A DNA stretch of 64,000 bases from Neocallimastix lanati (nom. inval.) (GCA_016946835.1 JACVTC010000074.1:801001-865000); one strand, 5' to 3'. Positions 36,301 to 49,004 are shown, counted from the first letter of the stretch. The notes: a model not told the origin generated them from the letters alone. A program made the numbers and translations.

Positions 36301-36795
36301 TGGAATAATTAACTGAATAGTATTTGCCATCAACGGTTTTGTAAATACCAGGAACAGTAACTGGAGTACACGCAGATGTACCAGTAACTTTCATTATATA
36401 ATTTCCTTCTTTATGATAACCAAAATCGTCAGTTTCTGTACAACTTCCAACTTCACAATTGCTTGTAGTAGCTGTTGTGAAACTGCAAGCTTTATTTTAT
36501 TTTATTTTTTTTTTTAATGATCATATTATATTATATTTAGAATTTAGTTTTTAATTTTTAAATAAAATTATTTTCAATTGAAAATAAAAAAATGCGTACT
36601 TCCTGAAGCTGAAACGGATAAGATCTGGCTAATGAACAATAAACCAATAAGACTATTGAAAATATATTAATAAAAAAAGTTTTTTTTTTATTTTTTTGAC
36701 TAAATAAATGACTGTGAAATGAAATAATTTTAATAAATATCCGTGATAATTTATAATATAAATGGTATTTACCTTAAAATCTTTATTCCAAACAT
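33379..36795 (-). CDS. Gene E: large secreted cysteine-rich GYY-repeat protein, scaffoldin-like family
   Basis: Eight exons on the minus strand: 36773-36795, 36600-36652, 36076-36489, 35820-35951, 35131-35682, 34161-35009, 33662-34072 and 33379-33542. The total is 2598 nt, giving 865 residues. The signal peptide is MFGIKILS then LIGLLFISQILSVSA. Next come the first module, the Cys module (LIKDRNENFC, LYTCTGGVC), a second module with YLYYCKESECTLTEGYIRH, and an exon (about residues 392-674) with five consecutive 23-27 residue repeats: GYYLVGNDN, GYFVDGSTN, GYYVNSDGE, SFYINAGDA and GLYKTATPE, most followed by LI/IIxC and a second Cys. A further GYFVNYEAG repeat and the C-terminal YVYTNADYKV exon follow. 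The 164-nt last exon has exactly the length of that of gene F. This is the longest family member and the best match to scaffoldin-type repeats; no anchor is visible. Confidence 0.82.
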
Positions 36796-36879
36796 TTTCA
36801 GTAAATATTTACAACAAAATAAAATAAATGTTTTACTATCTATTTACAATTTATACTTAGTAACTATAAGTATTTATTT

Positions 36880-37007
36880 TATATGATTTTTTTTTTATAA
36901 TAAAATAATAAAATTATTAAAATAATTTTTATTTTATTATTTTTTTAGGTTTTTAAAATTTCAAAATTTTAAGCAAAATTTATATTTTTCTGAAAATTAA
37001 ATTTTAT
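36880..37007 (-). promoter_or_regulatory. Conserved upstream module of gene E
   Basis: The minus strand has AATTTAATTTTCAG plus AAAAATATAAATTTTG (block 1), then AAAAATAATAAAATAAAAAT (block 2). It is more diverged than in the plus-strand genes. Block 1 is about 175-210 bp upstream of the ATG. Confidence 0.45.
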
Positions 37008-37943
37008 TAAATATTGTAATAAAACTCTTTTAAACCTATTACTTAAAATATTTCATATATAATATGATATTATAAAAAATGAATATTGAATTGAAATTAC
37101 AATTTAAAAAAAAAAAATTAATAAAATTAATTTCGAAATTTCAAAAATATTTTCATTATTCTCATTTTTTGGTAGGGAAATAATTTATTTATCTGTGTTG
37201 TAATATCCCATTAAAATATTTTTTAATAATAAAAAAAAAAAAAAAAACATCTCAATTGAAATGTTTTTTCAAAATAATATTTATAAAACCTAGTAGTAAA
37301 CGTTCACCACAATTATTTTTTTTTTAAAACATTTTTGCCTATAAAAATTATATTAAAAATTTCAATAATTAATTATTATAATTAATTAAATAATAATTAA
37401 AGTTTATAATTAATAACCAATTATTATAACTATTATTATTATTATTATTAATATTATTATAACTATTATTAATTATTATTATTATTATTATTATTATGTA
37501 TTATTATTATTGTTATTATTACTATTTATTACTATTATTATCATTAAGATATTTAAAAATTTTAATATCATCATTATAATTAAATTATATAAAAATTTAT
37601 ATAGTTTTATTTTTATGAAGAATATTTGTAATATAAAAACATTTATAGGTGTATGATTAATTTTTTAAAAAACTTTTATAATAAACATCAAAATATCTAC
37701 TTCAAATACTTTTTGAATGGTGGTTAACAAAGTATATCATATATAAATTAAAAATGATAATAAATTTTATTTAATTATTTTATTAATATTAATATTTATA
37801 AAAAAAAAGTATAAAATTATTTCGTAAAAATATAATACATTTTTTTTTTCTTTTTGTAAGTTTTAAATTTATTAAAATGAAAAAATGAATGAAAGATCCA
37901 CGAATTCAAGGGATCACTTTTCCAAACTACTTGGGTTTCTCAT
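37008..37943. other. Intergenic region between genes E and F
   Basis: 5' flank of gene E and 3' flank of gene F. AT-rich, with a TTATTA microsatellite around 37430-37560. No gene is recognised. Confidence 0.5.
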
Positions 37944-40900
37944 TTAATTAGATGTCTTTTTTATGTAATAATCATTGTCGCCATCTAAAGCAAATTCAAC
38001 AATTCCTTCATTGGCAGTTCCATTATTATTACAAACATCACTTTTATCATTTCTGTAGCGAACTTTGAAGTCAGCATTAGTGTATCTATACTTGATTGTC
38101 TTGGCACCTAAACATTATAAATTTAATTTTATTTTATTTTTTTTTTTTTTTAAGATATAATTTTTTGTTTTAGTTTTAAATCGAAGTAGAATGGTCATTC
38201 AATTTTTATTTATAATGATAATTACCGTTCTTTAGAATGGATCCATCGGAATTGACTTCAATTAGAACAAATTTTTCATTCTCATTACCGAATGCATTAT
38301 TGTTACTAATTTCGATAAAGAATCTTGATTCTATATCCGTGGGAGCACTATCCGAGGAGGATAAAAGAACTGTCTTAGCAGTAGTAGTTCCGGTAAGGCA
38401 TAATTTATATGTAGTGACTGGTGTTAGATCAGAAGATGTAAACTTGATAATATCACCAATAACAACACCAGAGGTAGAGCAATCATTATCATTTACTACT
38501 TCCTTAACAGCTACAGCAATACAGCCAGAGGAAGAACCGGAACATTTAATGTATTCTGGACGACCAGCGGTAATGGTATCAGCATTCTTATATAAACCAA
38601 TTCCAACGGATGGAGCAACGCCACAAGTTGTAGCTGTAGAACAATAGTATAAAGTACCTGTAGCCGATCCCGAATCAGCTAAATCTCCATCTCCCTTTCT
38701 AAGGTAATATCCTTTTTCAGCACCTAATAAATATTAATTTAATGAGAAGAAAATATATTATTAATTATTATCAAGTAATTAATTTTATCTTTAAGTTTTC
38801 AAAAATTTTATTTTACAATATTGGGCATCTACAGAAGCTAAGTCACATGGATTAGTAATTACACCTATTTTTATATTATTAATGTTATTAATGTTCTAAA
38901 AGAATAGTATAAAAAAATTTTTTTTTTTTTTAAATATAAATCTATTTTTATTAATAAGGAAAATTCAGTTTAAATTTACATGCTACGCTATTAGTAATAG
39001 ATCCTGAAATGGTGTAAGTCGTTTGAGTGGATTGTTGACAACTAGCTACCACTTCAAAGCTCACCGTATCAGCAATAACAGAGGAACCAACTATTTTACA
39101 AATAGTAATAAAAAAAAACATTCTATTAGTAATTCATTTTGAAAAAAATAAAATAATTATAAATGTCAAATATGGATAGTTTAAATGAAAAAAAAAAAAA
39201 AAAAAACACTATAAAGCTTACTGAATTTAGCTACACCAATAATCATTAATGAGCTTTCACCATCATTAGCAGTTTTAATTAAAACAAAGTTATCATTATC
39301 TTTCTTATAGAAATATTCTTTGTTAACAGCAACAGTATATTTAACAGTTTCTTTTGAAGTATCAGAAATATCATAGAACTTAAAGTCAGTATAATCAATG
39401 ACTGCGATTCCTGTAATTGTAAGATCTGCAGCAGCAACAGCACATTTACTTCCAGTAGAGCAGGAAGCTGTATTGGCTAAACTTTCTCCATATTTGACAA
39501 AACCATCAGTACGTTGACAGACTCCATTTTCACAATCATAGAGGAAGAGATCGCCTACTTTGCTAATATCAGTGATTGCCACTAATTCTGTTTTACTGAT
39601 GCTTTTAATAACTTTGTAATTATCCTCGTTATCTGTATCTTGAACGACAATGAGGCCATTAAGTGTTCCTTCAGTGTCCTTTACACAGGTAACCGGTCCT
39701 GAACTTCCAGAGTCATAATCACAAAGGAAAAGATTGAAATTACCAGTGGAAACTTCAACAACATAATTACCTTTTCCAACTTTTTGTTAATTAAAGTAAA
39801 AAAAAAAATTATTAATATATATTATTTGGAAAAAAGTCTAATTTATTTAAAATCTTTTTTTTTTTTTCGTAAATAAATATATATTTCTAGTAATAAATAA
39901 GAAGACTTATCTATTTTTAAATAATACATAATTTCTAATTTTTTTGGGGATACTTACTTGGACTAGAAGACTTTTCACAAAGACCATCTGTGCAACTGTA
40001 TAAGTTATCTAAGATAGAGCTTGTACAGAAATTATCGACTCTACTCATCACTAAATTGGAACTGTAGACACAATATTCCTCATCTAATTTATATCGTCGA
40101 GTATTAAATAAAAAAAAAAATATAAAATTATAGTAGATATAAATTTCATATTACTTTATTTTTAAATTTATTTTAAAATATCAAAAAAATTAATATCATT
40201 ATGAATTTATTTTATGAAAAATAAAATTTTTGATAAAATCAAAATTTTAAAATTAATTATTACCATTATAGGAAGCATCAAAAGTTAAAGCACCATCATC
40301 ATCTTTAATAGCAATATTCACGTATTTAGCAGTGGAATCCTCAGTAAATATATTACCTTCAGCCTTGTCCATAAGGTAATGTTCACCAGTACCTGTATCC
40401 TTTAATTCAACACTTTTATCTTCAGAAAGGCATAGATATACTTTTCCATCATATTTAATAAGGTTTCCAATATCAGAGCCACAATCCGATGCACTAGTAA
40501 CGGTATTTTTTGGAGAACTTCCATTGTCTGGCAATACTATAGCTTCTTCATCATAATTATTAGAAATGTACGTACCATCTGGACTTTTAAAGTAACCGAT
40601 TTTACTATTTCCGATAGTATCACAAACACAGGAGCCACCAATTTGACTAACATATACTAATTTACCATTATTTTGGTTGCCTGTATCAACGTTAGTATAA
40701 AAACTACCTTCTGGATTAGATTGGAAAACAGCATAATAACCTGCATCAGTACATGATGATTCACAAGCACAAGTATCCAAAGAAGTAAATGTACAACCTT
40801 TTTTAATTTTAAATTAAAAATTAATTATTAGTAAATATAAAATTTTTAATATTAAGTAAAAATATCTAGAACAAATTATTAATTTATGAATTTACCAGCT

Positions 40901-41082
40901 GAAACCAGAGACAACTGACTTCCGAAAAATAATAAAGTGACAATACTATATTAAATTGTTTTTATTAATATAATAATTATTTTCAATAAATAATTAATGA
41001 AATATTTTTCTATATTAATAAAATAAGTATTATTTTGGCTTAATTTTTTTTTTATGAACCTTAAAAACTTCTTAGAGAACAT
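37944..41082 (-). CDS. Gene F: secreted cysteine-rich GYY-repeat protein, scaffoldin-like family
   Basis: Nine exons on the minus strand: 41060-41082, 40896-40945, 40264-40797, 39958-40083, 39222-39779, 38980-39090, 38817-38864, 38226-38723 and 37944-38107. The total is 2112 nt, giving 703 residues. The signal peptide is MFSKKFLS then IVTLLFFGSQLSLVSA. Exon 3 has GYYAVFQSN. Exon 4 (42 codons) is the Cys module (VMSRVDNFC, LYSCTDGLC). Exon 5 has FLYDCENGVCQRTDGFVKYG. Exon 8 has GYYLRKGDG and GLYKNADT followed by EYIKCSG. The last exon has KYRYTNADFKVRYRN and ends YYIKKTSN. Introns 2-8 are all phase 1, and exons 3-8 are all multiples of three. The exon order and the 126-nt Cys exon are shared with gene I. 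Function is unknown. Confidence 0.82.
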
Positions 41083-41199
41083 TTTGGGAGAGATTTTAAA
41101 AAGAAAGTTTGTAGTTATGTACAGTTGTAATAAAAATGGTGAGTTTTTTTTATTATTTACATATATATTACAGTGTAATACGAATGTTATATAGTTTTT

Positions 41200-41317
41200 T
41201 TTTTTTAAATAAAATAAAAAAAATTATTGTAATAATTTTTATTTTATTATTTTTTGATTTTTTAAAATTTCGAAATTTCAGAATAAATTTATATTTTTTT
41301 ATAAATTAAAGTTTACT
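41200..41317 (-). promoter_or_regulatory. Conserved upstream module of gene F
   Basis: The minus strand has AACTTTAATTTATAAA plus AAAATATAAATTTATT (block 1), followed by AAAAATAATAAAATAAAAAT (block 2). Block 1 begins about 235 bp upstream of the ATG at 41082. Confidence 0.5.
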
Positions 41318-42349
41318 AAATATTATTAAAATTATTATTTAGAATAGGTTCATTTTTAAATTAAAATTACAAAAATATGAAAATGAATGGAATTGAATTA
41401 TTTAAATTGAAATGTTAATTTTTTTAAAAAAAAAAAAAGATTCATTTAGAAATTTCAAAAACTTTTTTCTTTCAAGGTAAAACTTCAATTTCCTAAAAGT
41501 AAGAATTCACAACTTCGAAAAATTCATTATACCACTATCTCAGCTTATTTTTTTTTTTTTTTTTTTTTAATATTATAAATAATAAAATATTTAATATTTA
41601 TTATTAATTAATTAAATTTAATAATAATAATAATAATTAATAATTGTATTTTATTATTAGAATTATTATTTATTATTATGAATTATATATTTAATTTTCA
41701 ATTATTTATTCATTTATTGAATATGAAAATTATTTAATTAAATAAATTGTTATTTATTTATTTTTATTAATATTAATTATTAAATATTTATCTAAAATAT
41801 AATTAAATATACATTTAAATAATATTAAATTATTTATTTAAATTTTACAAAAAAACTAACATAAATAATTATCTAATCCATTTCATAATTAAATAATTAA
41901 ATAAATTATATATATTTATTATATAAAAAATAATTTAAAAATATGAAAAAGGTTAATGAATTTAATTCACTACCATTTAAAATAGAAAGAATATAGGAGT
42001 ACTAAGATTATTTCATTATCTCATACATTATTCATTTTTATAAATGTAGTATTTTATTATATATAGAAATACAGCGAATTGTAGTTAGTATTTTGATTTT
42101 AGAAATAGTAATAATAAATACTTTGTATTATTGATATACTTTACTAAAATTTATCATTTAAATATACAATTAACTAAAATTTTATTCTTTTCTATTTAGT
42201 TAAGTTCAATACTCTTTTTTTATATTTATATTTATTATTTATTATTTATTATTTATTAAAAAATATTCTTTTTATTATTTATAATTAATAAATACTATTA
42301 TTTATTTTTTATTATTTATTATTATTCAATTATTTATTATTTATTATTT
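41318..42349. other. AT-rich intergenic region
   Basis: 5' flank of gene F, then AT-rich sequence ending in a TTATTTA tract (about 42225-42362) into which a retroposon has inserted. No gene is seen. Confidence 0.5.
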
Positions 42350-42362
42350 ATTATTTTTTAAT

Positions 42363-42726
42363 CGATCCCACAAGTATCATATCTTCACGATTTTTCCCTT
42401 TGGGTTTTGCGTGAAAGGTTAGGGGTTAAACGATACTCAGGTAGGTATACTTTCTATGTTTTCTATATTTCTAACACTATAAGAATCCCATTGCGTAAGC
42501 CTTGTCTGAGAGGATTTACAGTGTCCAGCTCCTCTGGGATGGCAGGGACGCCACCTATAGTTGGCTCTGCTTTCCCTCGAGGATCGCGTAGGGTGCTTCT
42601 ATATGGAGTTTCTTTGCTTATGGGGAGTTGAGAGCGTCGACGCCGTACTGGTATGGCAGTTAATCATACACCCATATTACTATATGGGGAAGACCAAAGT
42701 CTTCAGTCTATAAAAAAAAAAAAAAA
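42363..42726 (+). mobile_element. Retroposon with poly(A) tail and 13-bp target duplication
   Basis: A GC-richer 364-bp unit ends in about 15 A and is bounded by ATTATTTTTTAAT at 42350-42362 and again at 42727-42739. The 3' part (GAGAGCGTCGACGCC ... AGTCTAT then A's) is related to the 3' part of the element at 9966. It is probably a 5'-truncated non-LTR retrotransposon 3' end or a SINE. An open frame at 42407-42631 inside it has no recognisable domain. Confidence 0.75.
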
Positions 42727-42849
42727 ATTATTTTTTAATTATTCATTATTTATCTATTTATTATGTTTGCATAGATTAAATATAGAAAATAATTTTTTTA
42801 TCCAATAGATTTATTTATTTTTATTATGTTATTTAATATCACGTTCCAT

Positions 42850-43088
42850 TGTTAGAATATAAAAAAAATAAATACTTAATAATGACTTTAATATATTTTA
42901 CCCAATCAGAATATTATTATATTTAAATAAAATTATAAAAGAAATAAAATGTAACCTTGTTAAAAATATATACACTTTTGTAATCATAAAAAATAAAGAT
43001 AAATAAAATTAAATATTAAGTATTATATATAAAATGTTATTCTAAAAATATATCTAATTTTCTCAATATTTGTTTTTGGTGTTTAATA
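42850..43088 (+). repeat. Left LTR of copia element
   Basis: Begins TGTTAGAATAT and ends GGTGTTTAATA. 239 bp, the same length as the right LTR and reading identically. Confidence 0.9.
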
Positions 43089-43122
43089 GATTAAGAGTCT
43101 CAGTCTACAACTGAGCTTAACC
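43089..43122 (+). promoter_or_regulatory. Primer-binding site, internal tRNA-Lys(CTT) type
   Basis: The sequence starting at the first base after the LTR, GATTAAGAGTCTCAG, is the reverse complement of CTGAGACTCTTAATC, the anticodon arm of a eukaryotic tRNA-Lys(CTT). The following TCTAC and CTGAGCTTA match the complement of its D arm with small gaps. Priming would use a 5' tRNA fragment ending in the 3' side of the anticodon stem, like the half-tRNA(iMet) primer known for Drosophila copia. Confidence 0.7.
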
Positions 43123-43342
43123 ATAAGTTAAGTTATAATTTACATAATTAATATATAAATATATTCATCTTATAAATAAATTGAACTAATGCTTTCTTAT
43201 TTTTAATATTAAAAATCATTTTTATATTTATCAATAATAACATCTAATTTTGAATTATCAAAGAAATAATTTAATTAATTATGAATCTACATAATTAACT
43301 TTGTTATTTTCATAATAATTAAATCAAAATATATTATCAAAA

Positions 43343-43390
<48 letters not shown>

Positions 43391-43480
43391 ATAAATAAAT
43401 AAATAAATTAATGAGGGATTAATACATTTTAATAATATCATTATTCATTCATTGTATATAAAAATATACATATATATTAT

Positions 43481-43805
43481 AGTCAGTCAAATTATAATTC
43501 GAACTGAAAAAATAATATAGTCAGTCAATTATAATTTGAACTGAAAATTAGTATTATCAATAAAATTTTATATTGAAATAAAATAAAAAAAAAAAAAAAA
43601 ATTAATAATAAAATAAAATAATAAAATAGTCAGTCAATTATAATTTGAACTGAAAATCATATGGTCAGTCAAATAATTAATTTGAACTGTAAAAATAGTA
43701 TAGTCAGTCAAATTATAATATGAACTAAAAAATGACATAGTCAGTCAAATAATTAATTTGAACTGAAAATCATATGGTCAGTCAAATAATTAATTTGAAC
43801 TGAAA
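43481..43805 (+). repeat. Hairpin-forming tandem repeat in copia leader
   Basis: Seven units start at 43481, 43519, 43628, 43663, 43702, 43739 and 43775, each of the form GTCAGTCAAAT then AATTAATTTGAACTGAAAAT. CAGT(C)AAAT and ATTTGAACTG within a unit are complementary, so each can fold. The tract lies in the untranslated leader between the primer site and gag. Confidence 0.75.
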
Positions 43806-44335
43806 ATATTATTGTCAATTATTAACAATAAAATTAAAAAAAAAAAAAAAAAAAACATATATATTTTTAATTCCAATATTAATAAATGTAAATCAAGTAT
43901 AAATACCTTTTTCAAACATAAAAAACCAATAATATAAATGTTTAATTAAATTAATTTCAAATAGCATAATGAAAAATATTACATTAAAAAATAAGATAAA
44001 AATAGAAACCAATCATAATTCTGAATTATATTATTTTATAATTTTTTTATTAAGTAATAAATATAACTTAACCAATTATCAAAAAATATATATTATTAAA
44101 GTTCATTATAAATTATCAAGGAAATATTAAACAATATATATTTCAATTTACATTTATTTAATGAAAATAGAATAAGGTTTTAATCAATATATTGAATATG
44201 TATAAATAAACAATCCAGACATACAACATATCCCTCATCAATTATTCTTTAAAATTTTAAATAAAAAAAAATATTCGCATAATATAAAATATTAATAAAT
44301 TATTAAAAAAATAAATTAATTTAAAATTCTCCACA

Positions 44336-45289
44336 ATGGCTAACACAAGAAGAAACAATAGAAATGAAGTAATTACCATTGAAGAACCCATTGACATCAG
44401 GCCAACAATTAAATTTAACTACTCTGAAAATTTTAACAGAGTAGTTGAATTAAATACTGAAAACTATAATAGATGGAGAACCAAAATCCTTCATCTATTA
44501 TCAATTAACAACCTAGTTGGCTATATCACCAAAGAAAAAGTTAAGAAATTAAGGAAGAGAGATATATAAGATGACCTATCTGAGTATATCGAAGATGAAT
44601 TTGATGACACATTGGTGTATGACAAAAATACCAATATAGTTGATATCAATAACGATATCACAACAAAATGGATCGTCCTAAACAGTATTGGAGAAAAAAC
44701 ACAAGACATTGTGCAAGGATCAAATAAAACCGCCTTTGAATTGTGGAAGATTCTAAAAAGATCTTTTACCAAAAACATCAACACGCGTAAATTATAACTT
44801 AAAACCAAACTCGATAATTTGAAGTATAACCCAGAAGTGGACATTAATATATTTATTGCTGAACTACAGAACACACTTGATGAACTCGAGAAAATAGATA
44901 ATGACATTGAATCGAGTGTTAAAGTAGGCATCCTTAACAGAAGCCTCCCAGAAGAACTTCGTTGGATTAATGTGTTTCAATTTAAAAATGATTGGAATAA
45001 ATGCAGTGAATATGTTAAGGATGTATTGCCTGAAATAATCTCTTCAAACCTAAAAGAATCCTTAACAAATAATCAAAATAATAAAAATATATTTTCAATA
45101 GAAAATAATACTAACATTAATACAAATAAGAAAAAACTTACTAAAATAAAAACATCTACTAAAAAGACCAAAAATGGTAGATGTAATTATTGTGGTAAAT
45201 GGGGCCATTTCTTTTATGACTGTAAAATTAGAAGAGATGATAAAAATAATAACAAAAAGAAGAAAAATTTTCAAAAGAAGAAGAAATAA
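44336..45289 (+). pseudogene. gag: copia gag region with two in-frame stops
   Basis: One reading frame from ATG at 44336 to TAA at 45287, interrupted by TAA at 44567 and TAA at 44795. Typical copia capsid features are present: ENYNRWRTKILHLLS near residue 41, and NIFIAELQNTLDELEKI further on. The C-terminus carries a CCHC zinc knuckle (CNYCGKWGHFFYDC, CX2CX4HX4C) near 45181 and a Lys-rich tail. Both internal stops would be one C-to-T change from Gln codons. The frame overlaps pol by about 115 nt. Confidence 0.85.
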
Positions 45290-48200
45290 TTTTAAAAGAA
45301 AATTTAATAAACGTAGAAATTATGCAAATTTCATGGGAAAAGAAAGGTACGATACAAGCTATGCCGATTCTTTTACCAAGGATTACAATTCTCAAGAAAA
45401 CCTTGATATTAATTTTGCCGAAGTAAATAAACAAAACGAAGAAAATAAACAAAAAGAAATGATGTGTTGGATATTGGACTCCGGTGCATCAATAAATATT
45501 ACTGGTCATTCAAATAAATTACATAATATTCAAAAGTGCAATGACAAAGTTTATTTAGCTAATAATCAAGTTATATCAACACAATTTAAAGGAGATCTCA
45601 TAGGATACATTAATAATCACAAAATAATCATTAAGAATGTTTATTACTCACCAAAAATAAATAAAAATTTATTATCAATTGGAAATCTTACACAACAAGG
45701 ATACAAAATAATTTTCAATAATACTAATAATAAATCATATGCACTAATTTATGATGAACACAATCAAAGAATATTATCAATTAAATCGAACCAATCTAAT
45801 ACATTTAAATTTTGGATTTCAACTCAACCATTAAATTTTCAAAACAACCAACATAATAATAATTTGGTTGAAATCAATTATACACATTTAAAATCAATTG
45901 ATAAACTAAATTTATGGCATCGTCGTTTTGCCCATTTTAATATCAATAGTATCAAAGATAAAATTTTAAAAATCAACATAAACTCAAAGTGCCCTATTTG
46001 TAGTTATTCAAAACTTAAAAATAAGCCCTTCAAATCATCATATAATAGTGCCAAAAATATATTTCAACTCATACACATGGATCTTATAGGTCCAATACAA
46101 AACTCTATCTATGACAATAAATATATCTTAACCATTTTGGATGACCATTCAAGATTTGGGTGGACTCTCTTTATGAAGAGTAAATCAGAAACTTTTTATC
46201 ACTTCCTTAATTGGTTTAATAAAATAAAAAATCAATTTAACAAAAGAATTCAATATATCCGTACAGATAATGGTACCGAATTTAACAACAAAAATTTCAA
46301 ACAATTTTGCATTGACTTTGGAATACAACATCAATTTACTGTTCCCTACCACCCACAACAAAATGGTAGGATTGAACGATTCAACGGCACTATAATCAAT
46401 TCTGCAAAGTCAATGTTAAATGACGCAAAACTTAGCTTACAATTTTGGGAAGACGCCGTCTCTACTTCGAACTACATTCATAATCGAATCCCTCATAAAG
46501 GGATAAATAATAAAATTCCATATGAACTTTTAACCAATAACAAAGTTGATTATTCAAACATACGTGTCTTCGGATGTAAAGTTTTTTATTATGTTCCAAA
46601 ACTATTCCGTACCAAATTTCAAAATAACTCATCTCCTGACATATTCTTGGGGTATGTTGATAATCCCACAGCATACAAAATTCTTGATATAACAAATAAT
46701 AAAATTATAATTTCACGAAATGTTGAATTCTTTGAATTTACACCAGGAAATTCACATTTATCTCATTGCGATAATGACATCTCAAATTTTATTCCCAATA
46801 ATATAATAAGGAGGAATGATAATACCTACTTTTATGATAACACGTATGATATAAACCATGGCAAAGACTTTAATAATACTAACAATAATAATCCGTATTA
46901 TCAATATAATAACAATAAGTCAAATAATATTCAAATATTAGACAATAATACTCAAATAAATGAAAATAATATACCAAGTAAAGACATTCAAATAAAAAAT
47001 AAAAGAACATATAACAAAAGAAGAAACAACAATAATAACAACACCAAAAATATTAATAATAATCAAAACAAAGATTATAATAATAATATAGAATCTCAAG
47101 ATAATAACATTGACAACAACGACAATAATAATAACAATAACACAAGTAACAATAAAATTAATAACAACGATAACACAAACAGCAACAACAACACTACCAA
47201 CAGCAATAATAACAAAATAAATAATAATATTAATAAAAACGACAATATGATCACTGTCAGTAATAAAAACAATCATAATAATTCAAATATAGACAGATAT
47301 AATTCAAACAATAATAAAGATAACAACAATGAACAACGAATCATTAATAACTTAACGAATAACAAATTATTTAACATAGAATCTTCCATACATTTAGGAA
47401 AAAGAAATAGAAATGAAAACTTCATATTAAATTCAAATAACAAAAAACAAAAATCATTAAAAGAATTACGCGAACCAAATAATTATGATGATATCTTTAA
47501 TTTAAATGATAAAAATGAATGGTTAAAATCAGTTGATAATGAACTCGACAATATGAGAAATCTAAAAGTATATGAAACAATTGATAAAATACCTAAGAAC
47601 GCAAACTTAATATCATCAAGATGGATTTTCAAATTCAAACGAAACTCAAATGGAGAAATAATCAAAAGAAAATCAAGATTAGTAGCAAAGGGATTTAGGC
47701 AAGAATACGGCATAGATTATAAAGAAACCTTTGCACCTACCTTAAAACAGGATTCAATAAGAATCTTTACAGCAATTGCCACTCAGAACAATTTTGAAAT
47801 AAACCAAATAGATATAACTGCCGCCTATTTAAATGCTGAATTAAATGAAGATTTGTATATGAAACCACCCAAAGGACATGAAGATTACAATAAGAAATTT
47901 TGGAAATTGAAGAAGGCAATATATGGACTGAAACAAAGTGGTGCCAAGTGGAATGATAAATTAAATGGCTATCTAATAAAAATTGGATATAAAAGACTTA
48001 TAAGTGAACCTTGTCTGTACGTTAAATTTAATAAAGGAAAACTTTTAAGTATGTTAGCTATATATGTGGATGATATTTTAATATCAGGATCAAAGAAAAC
48101 AATAGAAAGTGTAAAATTATTAATTGAGAAAAAGTTCAAAATGAAAGATATAGGTAATGTTGATTATATTATTGGAATAAAATTTATAAAACATAAAAAT

Positions 48201-49004
48201 GGTTACTTTTTACATCAACACAGATATATAGATGAATTACTTTCTAAGTTTAATATGAAAAATTGTACACCTCTTAGAATTATGACTCCAATTGAAAATG
48301 AAGATCTTAGGAAGGTAAAAGTAGATGAAACAAAATATAGAAGCATAATAGGAAATTTATTATATCTCAGTATATGTACAAGACCCGACATTATCTTCTC
48401 AGTATCAAAAGCAGCTAGAAGGGCAAAGGAACCAAATATGGAAGACTGGAATAACGTAATGAGAATATTAAGATATTTAAAAGGAACTAAAAAATATGGA
48501 ATAAATTTCACAAATAATCCGAATGTTAAAGCGTATGTCGATTCGGATTACGGAGGTGACTTGGAAACTTGACGTTCAACAACAGGATTCTTAATAACAT
48601 TTGGCGGTGCACCAACAAGCTGGTGTTTAAAGTTACAAAAATCAATATCGACTTCAACAGCCGAGTCCGAATATTACAGTCTTAGTGAATGCGGTAAACA
48701 ATGTATATGGTACTTAAATTTATTCGAAGAATTGAACTTAAATATTAAAAATATTGAAGTAAATGTTGACAATAAAGCAGCTATTTATAACGCTACAAAT
48801 CAAACTATCAACCCAAAAACTAAACATGTAGACATTAGGGTTCATTACATAAGAGAAATAGTCAAAGAAAATAAAATCTATCTTAAATATATAAAATCCG
48901 AAAACAATCTCGCTGATGGGTTTACGAAGTATTTAAATGGGACATTAATGGATAAATTTAGAAATTCCTTATTAACAAAAATTGATGATTTATATTTTAT
49001 TTGA
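45174..49004 (+). CDS. pol: copia pol: protease, integrase, reverse transcriptase, RNase H (one in-frame stop)
   Basis: The frame is open from 45174 to TGA at 48570 and continues in the same frame to 49004. Numbering from 45174: protease DSGAS at 102-106; integrase zinc finger H249, H254, C273, C276; integrase catalytic D303, D365 and E401 (DD35E); an Asn-rich linker (about 540-740); reverse transcriptase with QIDITAAYLNAELNEDLY and YVDD at 964-967. RNase H has YVDSDYGGD just before the stop and TAESEYYSLSE and TKHVDIRVHYIRE after it. The frame is +1 relative to gag, so expression would need +1 frameshifting, or the shift is a mutation. The TGA would be one C-to-T change from an Arg codon. 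Confidence 0.92.

Noticed and set aside
42407-42631. 74-codon open frame in the poly(A) retroposon
   Set aside because: Lies inside a short GC-richer retroposon; no recognisable domain and no stop-to-tail arrangement that supports a gene.
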